Assembly (NCBI GenBank): GCA_965224205.1
Contig: CBDCYN010000005.1
Coordinates: 1 to 44,189, forward strand
Source: CBDCYN01 sp965224205
GTDB taxonomy: Bacteria > Planctomycetota > Phycisphaerae > Phycisphaerales > Phycisphaeraceae
Direction: 5' to 3'
Length of the DNA stretch: 44,189 nt
Shown: positions 9,368 through 17,424 of the stretch, piece by piece
Numbering within the stretch: position 1 is the first letter of the stretch
Layout: each line of letters starts with the position of its first letter
Made by a program: the position numbers and the translations under genes
Notes under the pieces: model-generated
The model's database searches: none
What the model was told of the DNA's origin: nothing
Seen by the model: only the letters and a program-made list of their open reading frames with translations

Positions 9368-9610
9368 CTAAATTGGGTCAAAGCTGCTCCCATACATGCT
9401 CTTTTGCATCGCCTTGCAGTCGTCGCATAGCCGAAGCGTAAGGCCGGGTTCGGCGACCATCCGGTACACCACCGAGTTTTTGTCGCCGCAGATCGAGCAA
9501 ACATCCGTTCGTCCTGCAAGTTCGAGAATTCTCTCGGTCATTGCCGCCTGCTGCGGGTTCAGCTTGCACAACGCCTCAAACCATTCAGGGGTGTGAGGTT
9601 GTAGGTCCAT
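9368..9610 (-). CDS. Small double-CxxC (zinc-ribbon-like) protein
   Basis: An 80-residue protein with two cysteine pairs, CSICGD near residue 38 and LCDDCK near residue 62, spaced like a four-cysteine zinc-binding site. The N-terminal half is helical (EWFEALCKLNPQQAAMTERI). I do not know its specific role; such small proteins can be regulators or adaptors. It is the first gene of the nuclease-STAND operon, with only 23 bases to the next start. Its own start lies 8 bases beyond the 3' end of the tRNA-Thr-like sequence, so transcription must begin inside or upstream of the tRNA cluster, unless the message is leaderless. Confidence 0.65.
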   Translation of the reverse strand: MDLQPHTPEWFEALCKLNPQQAAMTERILELAGRTDVCSICGDKNSVVYRMVAEPGLTLRLCDDCKAMQKSMYGSSFDPI

Positions 9611-9617
9611 AAGAAAT

Positions 9618-9690
9618 AGCCCCCGACCGGAGTCGAACCGGTAACCACTGGTTTACAAGACCGGTGCTCTGCTGATTGACCCACGGTCAC
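9618..9690 (-). tRNA. tRNA-Thr(UGU)-like gene, poorly paired, possibly decayed
   Basis: A cloverleaf of 73 bases can be laid out: anticodon loop CTTGTAA (anticodon UGU), T-arm ACCGG-TTCGACT-CCGGT, D-loop with AATCAGCA. However, the acceptor stem GTGACCG/CGGGGGC has mismatches at pairs 3 and 4, the D-stem has one mismatch (GGTC/GAGC), and the anticodon stem has one (CCGGT/ACCAG). A working tRNA normally has fewer defects, so this may be a pseudogene or a divergent element-borne tRNA. Confidence 0.55.
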
Positions 9691-9806
9691 AAGACAGTGT
9701 CGATTTTACGCCCTGTGGCTAGCGAATACCAGCATTCCAAACGTAGCCTCCTCGTAGCTTAGGCCCAAGACCTGCAACCGCGTCAGACTTGCCAACTGGA
9801 AATGCT

Positions 9807-9835
9807 AAAACCCCTATCTCCCAGCGGAGACAGGG
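9807..9835 (-). terminator. Intrinsic terminator after the tRNA cluster
   Basis: On the minus strand a 10-base-pair stem (CCCTGTCTCC / GGGAGATAGGG, one mismatch) with a CGCT-type loop is followed directly by TTTT. It lies downstream of the tRNA-Arg and the class II tRNA fragment and would end their transcript, so the tRNA-Thr-like sequence and the STAND operon need another promoter or read-through. Confidence 0.65.
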
Positions 9836-9848
9836 ATTCCATTAAAAA

Positions 9849-9905
9849 GGCCGCGGTGGGATTCGAACCCACGATGGCTTACGCCAACGGATTGCAAACC
9901 GCGAC
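9849..9905 (-). pseudogene. Class II tRNA fragment (3' two thirds)
   Basis: The minus strand shows a good T-arm (GTGGG-TTCGAAT-CCCAC), the acceptor 3' strand CGCGGCC, a long variable arm (GGC-GTAA-GCC) and an anticodon-like hairpin with loop TTTGCAAT. The long variable arm points to a Leu-, Ser- or Tyr-type tRNA. I cannot find a matching acceptor 5' strand (GGCCGCG) or D-arm upstream, and the anticodon is ambiguous, so this looks like a truncated gene. Confidence 0.5.
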
Positions 9906-9912
9906 ATTGATG

Positions 9913-9994
<82 letters not shown>

Positions 9995-10043
9995 GCTGCA
10001 ATTGTCGATATTTTATGCGGATACCAGCCGGGACGCTACGAAG

Positions 10044-10110
10044 CTAGTGCGACTTGCGGGTTTGACAATGGCCGCCTTGGCCAGCAGGAAGAGTGGTAAC
10101 AGCGTTGTAA
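10044..10110 (-). pseudogene. Trace of an integrase 3' end
   Basis: The minus strand can be read as LPLFLLAKAAIVKPASRTSF, and the DNA stretch GCCTTGGCCAGCAGGAAG is shared with the C-terminal coding ends at 17,425 and 18,864 (where the protein reads AFLLAKAGREPVQLRLTLRA). As at 18,864, a tRNA-Arg(UCU) lies just downstream in the same orientation. The match is short, so this is a tentative relic. Confidence 0.4.
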
Positions 10111-10131
10111 AATAAGCTTATGAACCCCGTG

Positions 10132-13100
10132 TCATCGCGGATGTCGTAAGCAGCATTTCTTGTATTTTTTGCCACTTCCGCACGGACAGAGCGCGTTGCG
10201 CCCAATCTTGCGAGTCTTTCCAATTCGACTTGAGCCCCAAGTGGATCGTCCTGCGAGCCGCTCGAGGCGAGCAATTTCGTCTGCGAGTCCATATATGCGA
10301 TGCGTTGGGATGAGTCGAAGAGCTTCTTCCGCATGGCCTTTCGCTTCCCCTGGTTCCCCCAGGGCATCTAGGACAAATGCCATGTTCATCCGCGTTTTCC
10401 CTCGGTCAAACGCGTATTCCGTGTCATCCAAATACTTCCCGTCGATCTCGATTGCCATTGCCAGCAGCTTCTTTGCTTCTAGCAATGCCCCAGTTCTAAC
10501 ACATACTCCTCCTTGGTTGACAAGGTCTGATGCGTATTTCTTGGAGTCCTTACCAAAGAACTTCTCATCCAGTTTCGTAGTGACCTCTGCAACAACCCCT
10601 GCGTCTTCAACCCCTGTGTCCTCCAAATCGTCGTGATCCATGATCATCAGGTACAGTGATGATAGGATGGCTGTTACCCTGTCCATCGAATCCAAAATTT
10701 TTCTCTGAAGGTCTATACGAGAATTTGGGTCAGCAATTGGAGCTGCAAGTTCATCCGACAGATTGTTTATCAGCTCAGACAGCCGTGTGACATGCTGATC
10801 GTGATACTCAAAAACATCCGCCACACGAACGAGTAAGCGGCAATCGCGCATCCAGCTTGAGCCGTAGGCAAACATTCGCGGCATGTCGGCGTAAAGCGCC
10901 TTGGCGCAGTACGCCGCTGCCTTACTCTTTTTGCCGAGTACAATCGCTAGATCCGTCGCGTTTCGCAACACGCGCGAATAATCAGTCCCCGTATAGTTGT
11001 CGTCCTCCATCTCTTTGATTGCTCGGCAACATGTAGTCCATGCTTCTGACGGTCGCCCGCATAACCTCAACAAACTGGCGATACTCTCCTCCAGGAATCC
11101 TCGATGAAACCCGGTTGCGGCCGTACAATCCTGCAGGATTTCCCTGGCTTCCAGAAAATGAGAATACGCCTCGCGAACGAGGCCTGCGGATTTTTTGTAG
11201 GTTCCAAGGTTCGTGAGACTCATAGCGATGTGGAGACGATCATCGAATTTTCGGTCAAAATCGAGAGCCGATTCCATTGCGTTGATGGCGTCATCTGTAC
11301 GGCCCAGCTCGTCATACGATTGAGCGAGATTGTTGTAGCGACTGGCAAGTGCTGCCGCTTCCACTTCGGCTTCCATAGAACTCTTCTGCGCCCACTTTAG
11401 AGAGCGTGACAGAATATTCTTCGCATCTTCAAAGCGCCGCGAAACGTTTAAATGAACACCCATATCGTTCGACAACTTTGAGGCCAATAGGAAGTCCACT
11501 GCAGCGCGATCCGAATCTTCATCGGGTAGGCTTTGGAGTAAGGCTAATATATAAGGTGTAAAGGCGTGCCAAAACATGAAACACGATATGTCATCTTTGT
11601 CGTAGCCTGATGTCGATTGCCTATCGGCCATCAGGAGGTAGTAAGCAGGAAGGAGTGAAAATGCTATGTTCGCTTTTCGGTCACGGGTCAATCGGTGAAA
11701 AATATGTGCCGCGACCATGCAATGGATGCGGCCGTTCTGCTCACCATCGCCCGGTGTAATGAGGCGCAGCCCCTCCAGCCGACGGCGGACACCGATCCAG
11801 GGGTCTGGGTAGCCGGTTTCGCGGTCTAGGACATCGGGATATTCCTTCTCAATCATCTCCCGTAGCAGTGGCCATTGGATATGGTCCGGAGGCAGCAAAG
11901 CGGCGTACTCCAAGGCAGCCAGCACCGGAGCATCCAATCCCTCGAGTGTCGTGTCCACGATCAGGGCGATCTGCTTTTCGCGATGCCGGATCTGATTAGC
12001 AACTTCTGGATCAGTGCCGAGCACATCTGATCCGACTAGGCCCTCGCGGCGCAGACGTGCCAGGTACGCGCTAGGTTGCACGTCCGGATGCAGGCCTAGG
12101 TATAGGGCCACCTGTTCCACCGCCAATGCGAAGCCTCCCAGTTCGCGGACAATCTCGCGTGCTGCAGCCTCCTCCTGGTCACTGGCAAACTGCCTGGGCT
12201 TCGATAACTGTTGGGATGTGGGATTTCGGATTGGCTGGCCGGTCGTGCTTCGGACAGGCTGATGTGCAAGAATCAGTTTCAAAGCATCTTCGTCTAGCAG
12301 GCGATCGACGGGGACAAACGCCATCGACGGCATCAGCCGCCCGGGGATTTCACCTGGTTTTTGACGCGTGGTGACGACCACGTGCAGCCAATCCTCGCGG
12401 GGAATCTCCGCCAGTTGCGGTTCTGATAGCAGCTCTGGTTCGGTAGCGTTGTCCAGAAGCAGCAGGCACGCTGCGTGGCCTTTGGGATCACGGCATCTTG
12501 ATTCCAACGTCCGCCGTTTCAGTTCATGCAACACGCGCCGTCCGCGATCGGAGGCGGATTCTTTGGGATTGACAGACACTGGCAGATCCAATTCGTCACT
12601 GAGCTGACCCAGCAGGGGAAGTAGCTTGGGCCAGCCTTCTGCGGACAATACCCACACCCCCCCCGGATAACAGTAGGACCAAATGTGCGCATAGGCCGTT
12701 GCCAGTTCGGTCTTCCCCTGACCACCCAAGCCATGCACCGCCGTGACGACACCAATGGCTCCCAGCGAAACTTTCTCATGCAGGTCGTCGAGTTCATTCC
12801 TTCGGCCGACGAAGTACGGATTCCTACGACGTAAGTTCCCTGGCACGCCGTCGGCCTGCCGCGCCCGTCTTATTCGCTCCCATAGGCTGTTCCCTAGCGC
12901 CTCAATCTGTTTTTGCACAGCGGGGTCACGTAGGGCCATAGGTCCTTGTGAGAACCAGGTGCGTAGATCCGCAGCGTACAGTGCCCGGTTGATCTGCTTG
13001 AGCCACTCATCAACACGCGATGCATTGTCGTATGTTTCACCGCCGGGTACGTCTTCCAAATAAACCGTTGCAATTGTGTCTTGGCCGACAGAGTAGTGAG

Positions 13101-13413
13101 TCTGGCGGAGTTGGTATTCCTCCCACTCCAACCAGCAGTAATCGCTGTTGAGGTAACGCGGCGATAGACAGTTCAGCAGAATGTGGGAATGCCGCAACCC
13201 GTCCAGAATCTCATGCCGCAGATCATCCATGGGTTGTATGTCTGACGTGTCAAAGAACACCCGCAGCGGCTCGGTAGAGAACCGCCGATGGTCGGCAAGG
13301 ATTTCGTCTCGCAACGCAGACACCCACCCCGATTCACCCGGTCGAACTGGTTCATCGTCGTCACGTGAGTACGATATAAAAATCTCATGAGGCTGAAAGT
13401 AATCTGTCGTCAT
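10132..13413 (-). CDS. TIR-NB-ARC-TPR-SEC-C protein (NLR-like candidate defence protein)
   Basis: A protein of about 1,093 residues. Residues 8-150 form a TIR domain: EIFISYSRDDD, then RVFFDTSDI, then YCWLEWEEY, which carries the expected catalytic glutamate region of NAD-cleaving TIRs. An NB-ARC/STAND ATPase follows: FVGRRNELDDL, P-loop HGLGGQGKTE near residue 226, Walker B CLLLLDNA, sensor VVVTTRQ. The rest is tetratricopeptide repeats (for example NNLAQSYDELGRTDDAINAM). The last 20 residues are a SEC-C zinc motif, CPCGSGKKYKKCC. I chose the ATG at 13413; a TTG two codons earlier is possible. Known bacterial TIR-STAND proteins sense phage factors and deplete NAD+. The SEC-C tail, normally found on SecA and on varied nucleic-acid or ribosome-related proteins, is unusual here. 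It is the last gene of a four-gene cluster. Confidence 0.85.
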   Translation of the reverse strand: MTTDYFQPHEIFISYSRDDDEPVRPGESGWVSALRDEILADHRRFSTEPLRVFFDTSDIQPMDDLRHEILDGLRHSHILLNCLSPRYLNSDYCWLEWEEYQLRQTHYSVGQDTIATVYLEDVPGGETYDNASRVDEWLKQINRALYAADLRTWFSQGPMALRDPAVQKQIEALGNSLWERIRRARQADGVPGNLRRRNPYFVGRRNELDDLHEKVSLGAIGVVTAVHGLGGQGKTELATAYAHIWSYCYPGGVWVLSAEGWPKLLPLLGQLSDELDLPVSVNPKESASDRGRRVLHELKRRTLESRCRDPKGHAACLLLLDNATEPELLSEPQLAEIPREDWLHVVVTTRQKPGEIPGRLMPSMAFVPVDRLLDEDALKLILAHQPVRSTTGQPIRNPTSQQLSKPRQFASDQEEAAAREIVRELGGFALAVEQVALYLGLHPDVQPSAYLARLRREGLVGSDVLGTDPEVANQIRHREKQIALIVDTTLEGLDAPVLAALEYAALLPPDHIQWPLLREMIEKEYPDVLDRETGYPDPWIGVRRRLEGLRLITPGDGEQNGRIHCMVAAHIFHRLTRDRKANIAFSLLPAYYLLMADRQSTSGYDKDDISCFMFWHAFTPYILALLQSLPDEDSDRAAVDFLLASKLSNDMGVHLNVSRRFEDAKNILSRSLKWAQKSSMEAEVEAAALASRYNNLAQSYDELGRTDDAINAMESALDFDRKFDDRLHIAMSLTNLGTYKKSAGLVREAYSHFLEAREILQDCTAATGFHRGFLEESIASLLRLCGRPSEAWTTCCRAIKEMEDDNYTGTDYSRVLRNATDLAIVLGKKSKAAAYCAKALYADMPRMFAYGSSWMRDCRLLVRVADVFEYHDQHVTRLSELINNLSDELAAPIADPNSRIDLQRKILDSMDRVTAILSSLYLMIMDHDDLEDTGVEDAGVVAEVTTKLDEKFFGKDSKKYASDLVNQGGVCVRTGALLEAKKLLAMAIEIDGKYLDDTEYAFDRGKTRMNMAFVLDALGEPGEAKGHAEEALRLIPTHRIYGLADEIARLERLAGRSTWGSSRIGKTRKIGRNALCPCGSGKKYKKCCLRHPR

Positions 13414-13489
13414 CTTCAATGCTTCGTGCCCTGTCCTAATCTGGGGTCAGAGAGCGGGTCGGTCATGGGCTGTCTGTTTTGCCGTTCTC

Positions 13490-14029
13490 TTACAGTTCCT
13501 TTGGGGAAGACTCAATCCTGGTGACATCCAGAGCTGCGTTGAACGCCGCGACGAAGCAGTAGAAGGCCGCGATGGCGACGATCTCCACGAATCCCGCTAC
13601 CTGATACTCTTGCTGTAGTTGTTCCTGTACCTCTGGTGAAATCACATCGCCATGCACGATCGATCGCCCCACCCGCGCCGCGTTTCGAAGGGTCTGCGAT
13701 TCGATGTCATCCAGCTTGCCGTGCCAGATCTGGTGCAGCGTTCTATCGTCAATTCCACCCTCACGAGCAAACGTGACGTGTTTGTCCCACACAAAAGTTG
13801 CCTTCATTTCTGCTGCGGCTGACATGATTGCGGCTTCACGAACGGCGATGGGTGGAATACTTTTGAAGCGAAGGTATGTGCCCAGATCCTTGACGCGACG
13901 CGTAAGCGATGGGCTATTGAGAAGGGCTCGATAGAAACCATCGCCGATTCCTCGCATGCTGGCAAGTTCGTCGTACAGTTGTTGGATTTCGGGACTCGGG
14001 TCATGCATTGGGTCGGGAACAATCGCCAT
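13490..14029 (-). CDS. Carboxymuconolactone-decarboxylase (AhpD-like) family protein
   Basis: A 179-residue helical protein with the family pattern REAAIMSAAAEMKATFVWDKH, in which the glutamate, the tryptophan and the histidine correspond to the conserved E...W..H of carboxymuconolactone decarboxylases. No CxxC is present, so it is not the redox AhpD type. Members decarboxylate gamma-lactones or act in small-molecule detoxification; the substrate here is unknown. The ATG at 14029 lies 5 bases after the stop of the thiamine-diphosphate enzyme, and GAGATCGG stands upstream, so the two are co-transcribed and may act on consecutive metabolites. The TIR-NLR gene follows after about 76 bases. Confidence 0.75.
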   Translation of the reverse strand: MAIVPDPMHDPSPEIQQLYDELASMRGIGDGFYRALLNSPSLTRRVKDLGTYLRFKSIPPIAVREAAIMSAAAEMKATFVWDKHVTFAREGGIDDRTLHQIWHGKLDDIESQTLRNAARVGRSIVHGDVISPEVQEQLQQEYQVAGFVEIVAIAAFYCFVAAFNAALDVTRIESSPKEL

Positions 14030-14034
14030 GTTGA

Positions 14035-15855
14035 TTAGCCGATCTCAATGTTGCGTGTGGATTCGATGTAAGCCTGCTCAGGCAGAAACCTGTCCTTTGC
14101 GTTGGCGTATTCATCCACCGGTGTAGGTACAATGAGCGTTGGCACATCGATCAGCCACGGGCCCGGCTCGCTCAGTGCTTGCTCGAAAGCAGTTTCGAGT
14201 CGATCCATGCAATCGATCCTCGTCGCTTTGCAGCCCAGCGATTGGGCAAAGTCTGCCCAGTTCTGAGGCTTGAGCGTTGTGAGGGCCTGAGCCGCCTTGC
14301 TCATCTTGGACGTTCGAAGATGAACGTTCCCCAAGGCTTGGTTGTTGAATACGATCCAGATAACATGGGGTGGTGTGCCGCGCTGTGCCAATTTGGCAGC
14401 AGTCGACAATTCCATGCCTTGCATGAGCATGCAGCCGTCTCCAGTGAATACGATCGCCGGACGCTTTTCGGCGTCCGCCAGCGCTGCGCCGATGCTTGCT
14501 GAGACGGCCCAACCCATGGGGGCAAGGGCGGTCGCCGAAAGGAACCGTCCCGCCTCCCAGCACAGCCAATAATGACTGCCGAATACGCGATGGGCGCCAG
14601 AATCGACAAGCACGGTTGGCTCTTTCTTCCCGAGCACTTGGGTTGCAACCTTCCGCATCGCCCGCACAATCCGCGCGGGATGAAAGAGGAGAGAGCCCGG
14701 CACTTCCGTTCCTTCAGACACATCCTCATCGTAGCACAGGGGTATCTCGCGAAGTCCCTTGACCCACTCGAAACGAACGTTGGATTTGTCACGCAGTCGA
14801 TTGATTGTCTCACCTTCCGATTGGTAAAGCCAGTGCCTAAGGACCGTTCGAACGTCGCCTACGACTTCGTGTCGCGCAAGATAAGAGCGACCGATGACCG
14901 TTTGGTCCAGATCGACGTGGATCAAGGTGGCTGGCTGTAGCGCGGGTGACCAGTAGAGGGTGTCGCGCTGCGACAAGCTAGATCCAAGCACAACGAGTGC
15001 CTCAATACCACCGCTGGTCAGTGTCTCGATTGCTCGCTTGGACCCGGCGTAGCCGAAAACCCCCAAAGCTAGAGGATGTTTCTCCGCAATCGCTCCTTTG
15101 GCCTTCAGCGTCGTCGCCACGGGGATCTGGAAGCTGTTGGCAAAACGCAGCAGCTCCTCGCCTGAATCGGATGCCAGGATCCCATCGCCGGCCAGGATCG
15201 CAACCTTCTCATGTTCGGCAATCGAGCACAAGGCTTCGTCTGCTGCGGCTTTTTCAACGGTTCGTGGTACATAGACCGAGGTGGGTAGTCGCTGGTATCG
15301 CTCGTCCGGACGAAGACGTCTGCATTGAAGTTGTGCCGGCACTTTGAGGTAGACCGGGCCGCGCCGAATGCCCAACATCGATCGCATGGCTGTTCGGATG
15401 AAAAGATGTACAGACTCTTCGGCCTCAATCTGTAGGCTGCATCTTGTGATCGTCTGCAAGATCTCAAGGTCGTTCAGACCCGCACGAGTCGCATCCTGAA
15501 AGGTGCCGAGTCCGGACAGACGTGTATCGATTTCTCCGGCGATCGCTAGAATCGATGCTCGGTCGGCAGAAGCGGCTGCAATAGCAGGAACGAAGTTCGC
15601 CACCCCCGGACCGCTGATACCCATGCAGACCCCGAATTTGCGTCGTAGACGACCATAGCCGTCGGCCATGAAAGCCGCACCCGTCTCACTGGCCGTTACG
15701 ACTGCTTTCAGTTCTGCGGATTCAAACACGTCGTAGAATTGATCGATAGCTCCACCGGGGACCAGAAAGACATAGTCAACCCCTTCCGTTCTAACGGCAT
15801 CGAGAATGAAACGGCGGATCTCGGGGCCTTGGCCCTGGAGCGTTGTTCGTTTCAC
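14035..15855 (-). CDS. Thiamine-diphosphate-dependent enzyme, acetolactate-synthase-like
   Basis: A 606-residue member of the acetolactate synthase/benzoylformate decarboxylase superfamily. The N-terminal pyrimidine-binding domain has the catalytic glutamate in VTASETGAAFMADGYGR, the middle domain spans about 210-340, and the C-terminal domain has the diphosphate/magnesium motif from TGDGC to FNN. The GTG at 15855 has GGAGG at the right distance, and GTGA overlaps the upstream stop codon; longer starts would run into that gene. It would carry out decarboxylation or C-C bond chemistry on a 2-keto acid. The neighbours are not amino-acid biosynthesis genes, and no regulatory subunit gene (ilvH) is present, so it is probably a specialised enzyme and not housekeeping IlvB. 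The substrate is unknown. Confidence 0.85.
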   Translation of the reverse strand: MKRTTLQGQGPEIRRFILDAVRTEGVDYVFLVPGGAIDQFYDVFESAELKAVVTASETGAAFMADGYGRLRRKFGVCMGISGPGVANFVPAIAAASADRASILAIAGEIDTRLSGLGTFQDATRAGLNDLEILQTITRCSLQIEAEESVHLFIRTAMRSMLGIRRGPVYLKVPAQLQCRRLRPDERYQRLPTSVYVPRTVEKAAADEALCSIAEHEKVAILAGDGILASDSGEELLRFANSFQIPVATTLKAKGAIAEKHPLALGVFGYAGSKRAIETLTSGGIEALVVLGSSLSQRDTLYWSPALQPATLIHVDLDQTVIGRSYLARHEVVGDVRTVLRHWLYQSEGETINRLRDKSNVRFEWVKGLREIPLCYDEDVSEGTEVPGSLLFHPARIVRAMRKVATQVLGKKEPTVLVDSGAHRVFGSHYWLCWEAGRFLSATALAPMGWAVSASIGAALADAEKRPAIVFTGDGCMLMQGMELSTAAKLAQRGTPPHVIWIVFNNQALGNVHLRTSKMSKAAQALTTLKPQNWADFAQSLGCKATRIDCMDRLETAFEQALSEPGPWLIDVPTLIVPTPVDEYANAKDRFLPEQAYIESTRNIEIG

Positions 15856-17099
15856 CGGTGTCCTCCGATTCTCGTGGCGTTCTTTTGAAGGAATTCGAGG
15901 CCCCTGACGTAGTATTCGAACGCGGGTGTTTTCAACCTGCCTTGCCACAAGTAATCGACTCCGGGGCATTTCCCAATGGCCTGGCCGAAGACATAGGGCG
16001 AAACATGTATCCGCCCGCCCGGACGATCCCAATCCCAATAAGAAGCGAAATAAAACGGATGCTCGAACTCAAACACTCGCAGCGACAGATCGGCATGCTC
16101 TTTGGCCAACTGCGTCAATGCCGCGATGGAATCTTCTTTCTCAGTCTTGACATCTCTGAGGTTTTCTCTCGACGTTTCTGAGATGTTGGTGCAGATTGTT
16201 CCTTCCAGGGCGCGGTCGGCCAGGTAGAATACGTCCAAACATTCCCATCTCGTCGCAAGTTCAACGGCCTCGATGCTGTCTCGAAGGATAGTCGGTAGGC
16301 TCTTGTTTGTGCGCCCAACGAAAGCAACCTTGCTGTATCGTAGCATGAGCTCTAACGGCAACAGCTTGACTAGGCCCTCCTGCGTCGCAGTCAGCAGAGG
16401 CGGAACAATATCCACGTGCCAATCGCTAGTTGGCGTATGGGGATCACCGTACTCCAGACTCGTCCGTTCTACCCACACGCTTCCGTAAACAGAAAATGCC
16501 TCGACGACGTTCATCAATCGATCGTAGGCGCGCACCGGTCGGTTACCGATTTGAAATTCAAACTGGTCACATGTCTTGCGACTCGCGAGGCCCGCCTGCC
16601 GCCCGTGGGCCATGAACAAAGAATTGAGAGAGGGAATCTGGCTCTGAAAGGCCGGGGTTACCAGAATTTGTCCTACCCTAGCTGACTCGGCCAGGTGTTC
16701 TGCCTCTTCCAGTGGGGTGCCCACTTGGCAGCAGGAGCCGTCCAGATCAAGCGTCTGGACCATCCCTAAGGACAACCCGGCGCGGACGAGAACCCGCGTG
16801 GTCTGTCCGGGGGGGGTAGCGACCGTGCGCGCGGCTGTGTGCAGCAGGCGAATACAAACATCCTGAGCATATTCGTCCGATTCCGCAACTGCCACCATGG
16901 CCCACACACCCGTCGGCGAGGTCTGTAAGATCGTGTCCGAAGGCTCAAAGTCAAGAAAAACCAGGTGTTTTCGGAGTGTGGAGACTGATTGGACCAGATC
17001 GATTGCATCGACAGTCTTAATTGGCGACGATGCCGTTTGAGTCGAGAATACGTCCAGGTACAACACAGCGTGTATGGCTGCGGGCCGATTCTCATGCAT
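15852..17099 (-). CDS. Degenerate nucleotide-cyclase-like protein with unknown C-terminal domain
   Basis: A 415-residue soluble protein. Residues 8-175 follow the order of a class III cyclase homology domain: AVLYLDVFS at the first metal-aspartate position, a central strand with TGVWAMVAVAE where active enzymes have GDG, then VRAGLSLGMV, then VGTPLEEAEHLAESARVGQI. The second metal aspartate and the N..AR transition-state residues are missing, so catalysis is doubtful and a sensor or scaffold role is more likely. The C-terminal 200 residues, with LDVFYLADRAL and RIHVSPYVFGQAIG, match nothing I can name. The ATG at 17099 has GGAG nine bases upstream. It opens a cluster with the thiamine enzyme (4-base overlap), the decarboxylase-like protein and the TIR-NLR. 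Confidence 0.55.
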   Translation of the reverse strand: MHENRPAAIHAVLYLDVFSTQTASSPIKTVDAIDLVQSVSTLRKHLVFLDFEPSDTILQTSPTGVWAMVAVAESDEYAQDVCIRLLHTAARTVATPPGQTTRVLVRAGLSLGMVQTLDLDGSCCQVGTPLEEAEHLAESARVGQILVTPAFQSQIPSLNSLFMAHGRQAGLASRKTCDQFEFQIGNRPVRAYDRLMNVVEAFSVYGSVWVERTSLEYGDPHTPTSDWHVDIVPPLLTATQEGLVKLLPLELMLRYSKVAFVGRTNKSLPTILRDSIEAVELATRWECLDVFYLADRALEGTICTNISETSRENLRDVKTEKEDSIAALTQLAKEHADLSLRVFEFEHPFYFASYWDWDRPGGRIHVSPYVFGQAIGKCPGVDYLWQGRLKTPAFEYYVRGLEFLQKNATRIGGHR

Positions 17100-17424
17100 C
17101 GATGTTCACTCCAGATCTTTAGGTCAGCCGCACCTGTTGCAGGCCCAACGAACCTGCGACCATTGCTCTGAATATAATACCGTTTGAACTGGGTGTTAGT
17201 CGCGCGTTGCCACATACCCGAACTTTCGCGGATTGACCCGCTGCGTCAATATGAATGACAGGCATTGCCAGGTGGGTTAGCCCTTGGGTATTCTTAGACA
17301 CTCCGTTGGGTCTGCATTGTCCCGGAAAGGATTGTTGCCCATGTCGCGATCAAACGTCCATCTCAGGCCCGCAGTGTCGGAGCAATCCGGTGAGTGAGGT
17401 TCCCCACAACTTTGTCCCCCAAGG
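17100..17424. other. Upstream region of the four-gene cluster
   Basis: About 325 bases with no gene. It must hold the promoter of the cyclase-like cluster. On the minus strand, TATTAT lies at about 17,172-17,177 and could be a -10 box, but no good -35 box is visible. The first bases after the integrase stop (17,404-17,424) look like a decayed tRNA 5' end when compared with the sequence at 18,845-18,863. Confidence 0.4.
17232..17250. promoter_or_regulatory. Inverted repeat, possible operator
   Basis: ATTGAC and GTCAAT form a perfect 6-base inverted repeat separated by seven bases (CCGCTGC). It lies about 130 bases upstream of the start of the cyclase-like gene and could bind a dimeric regulator. 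No regulator is identified. Confidence 0.35.

Noticed and set aside
15856..16038. Longer start for the thiamine-diphosphate enzyme
   Set aside because: The added residues overlap the cyclase-like gene in another frame, and the GTG at 15855 has a good ribosome binding site.
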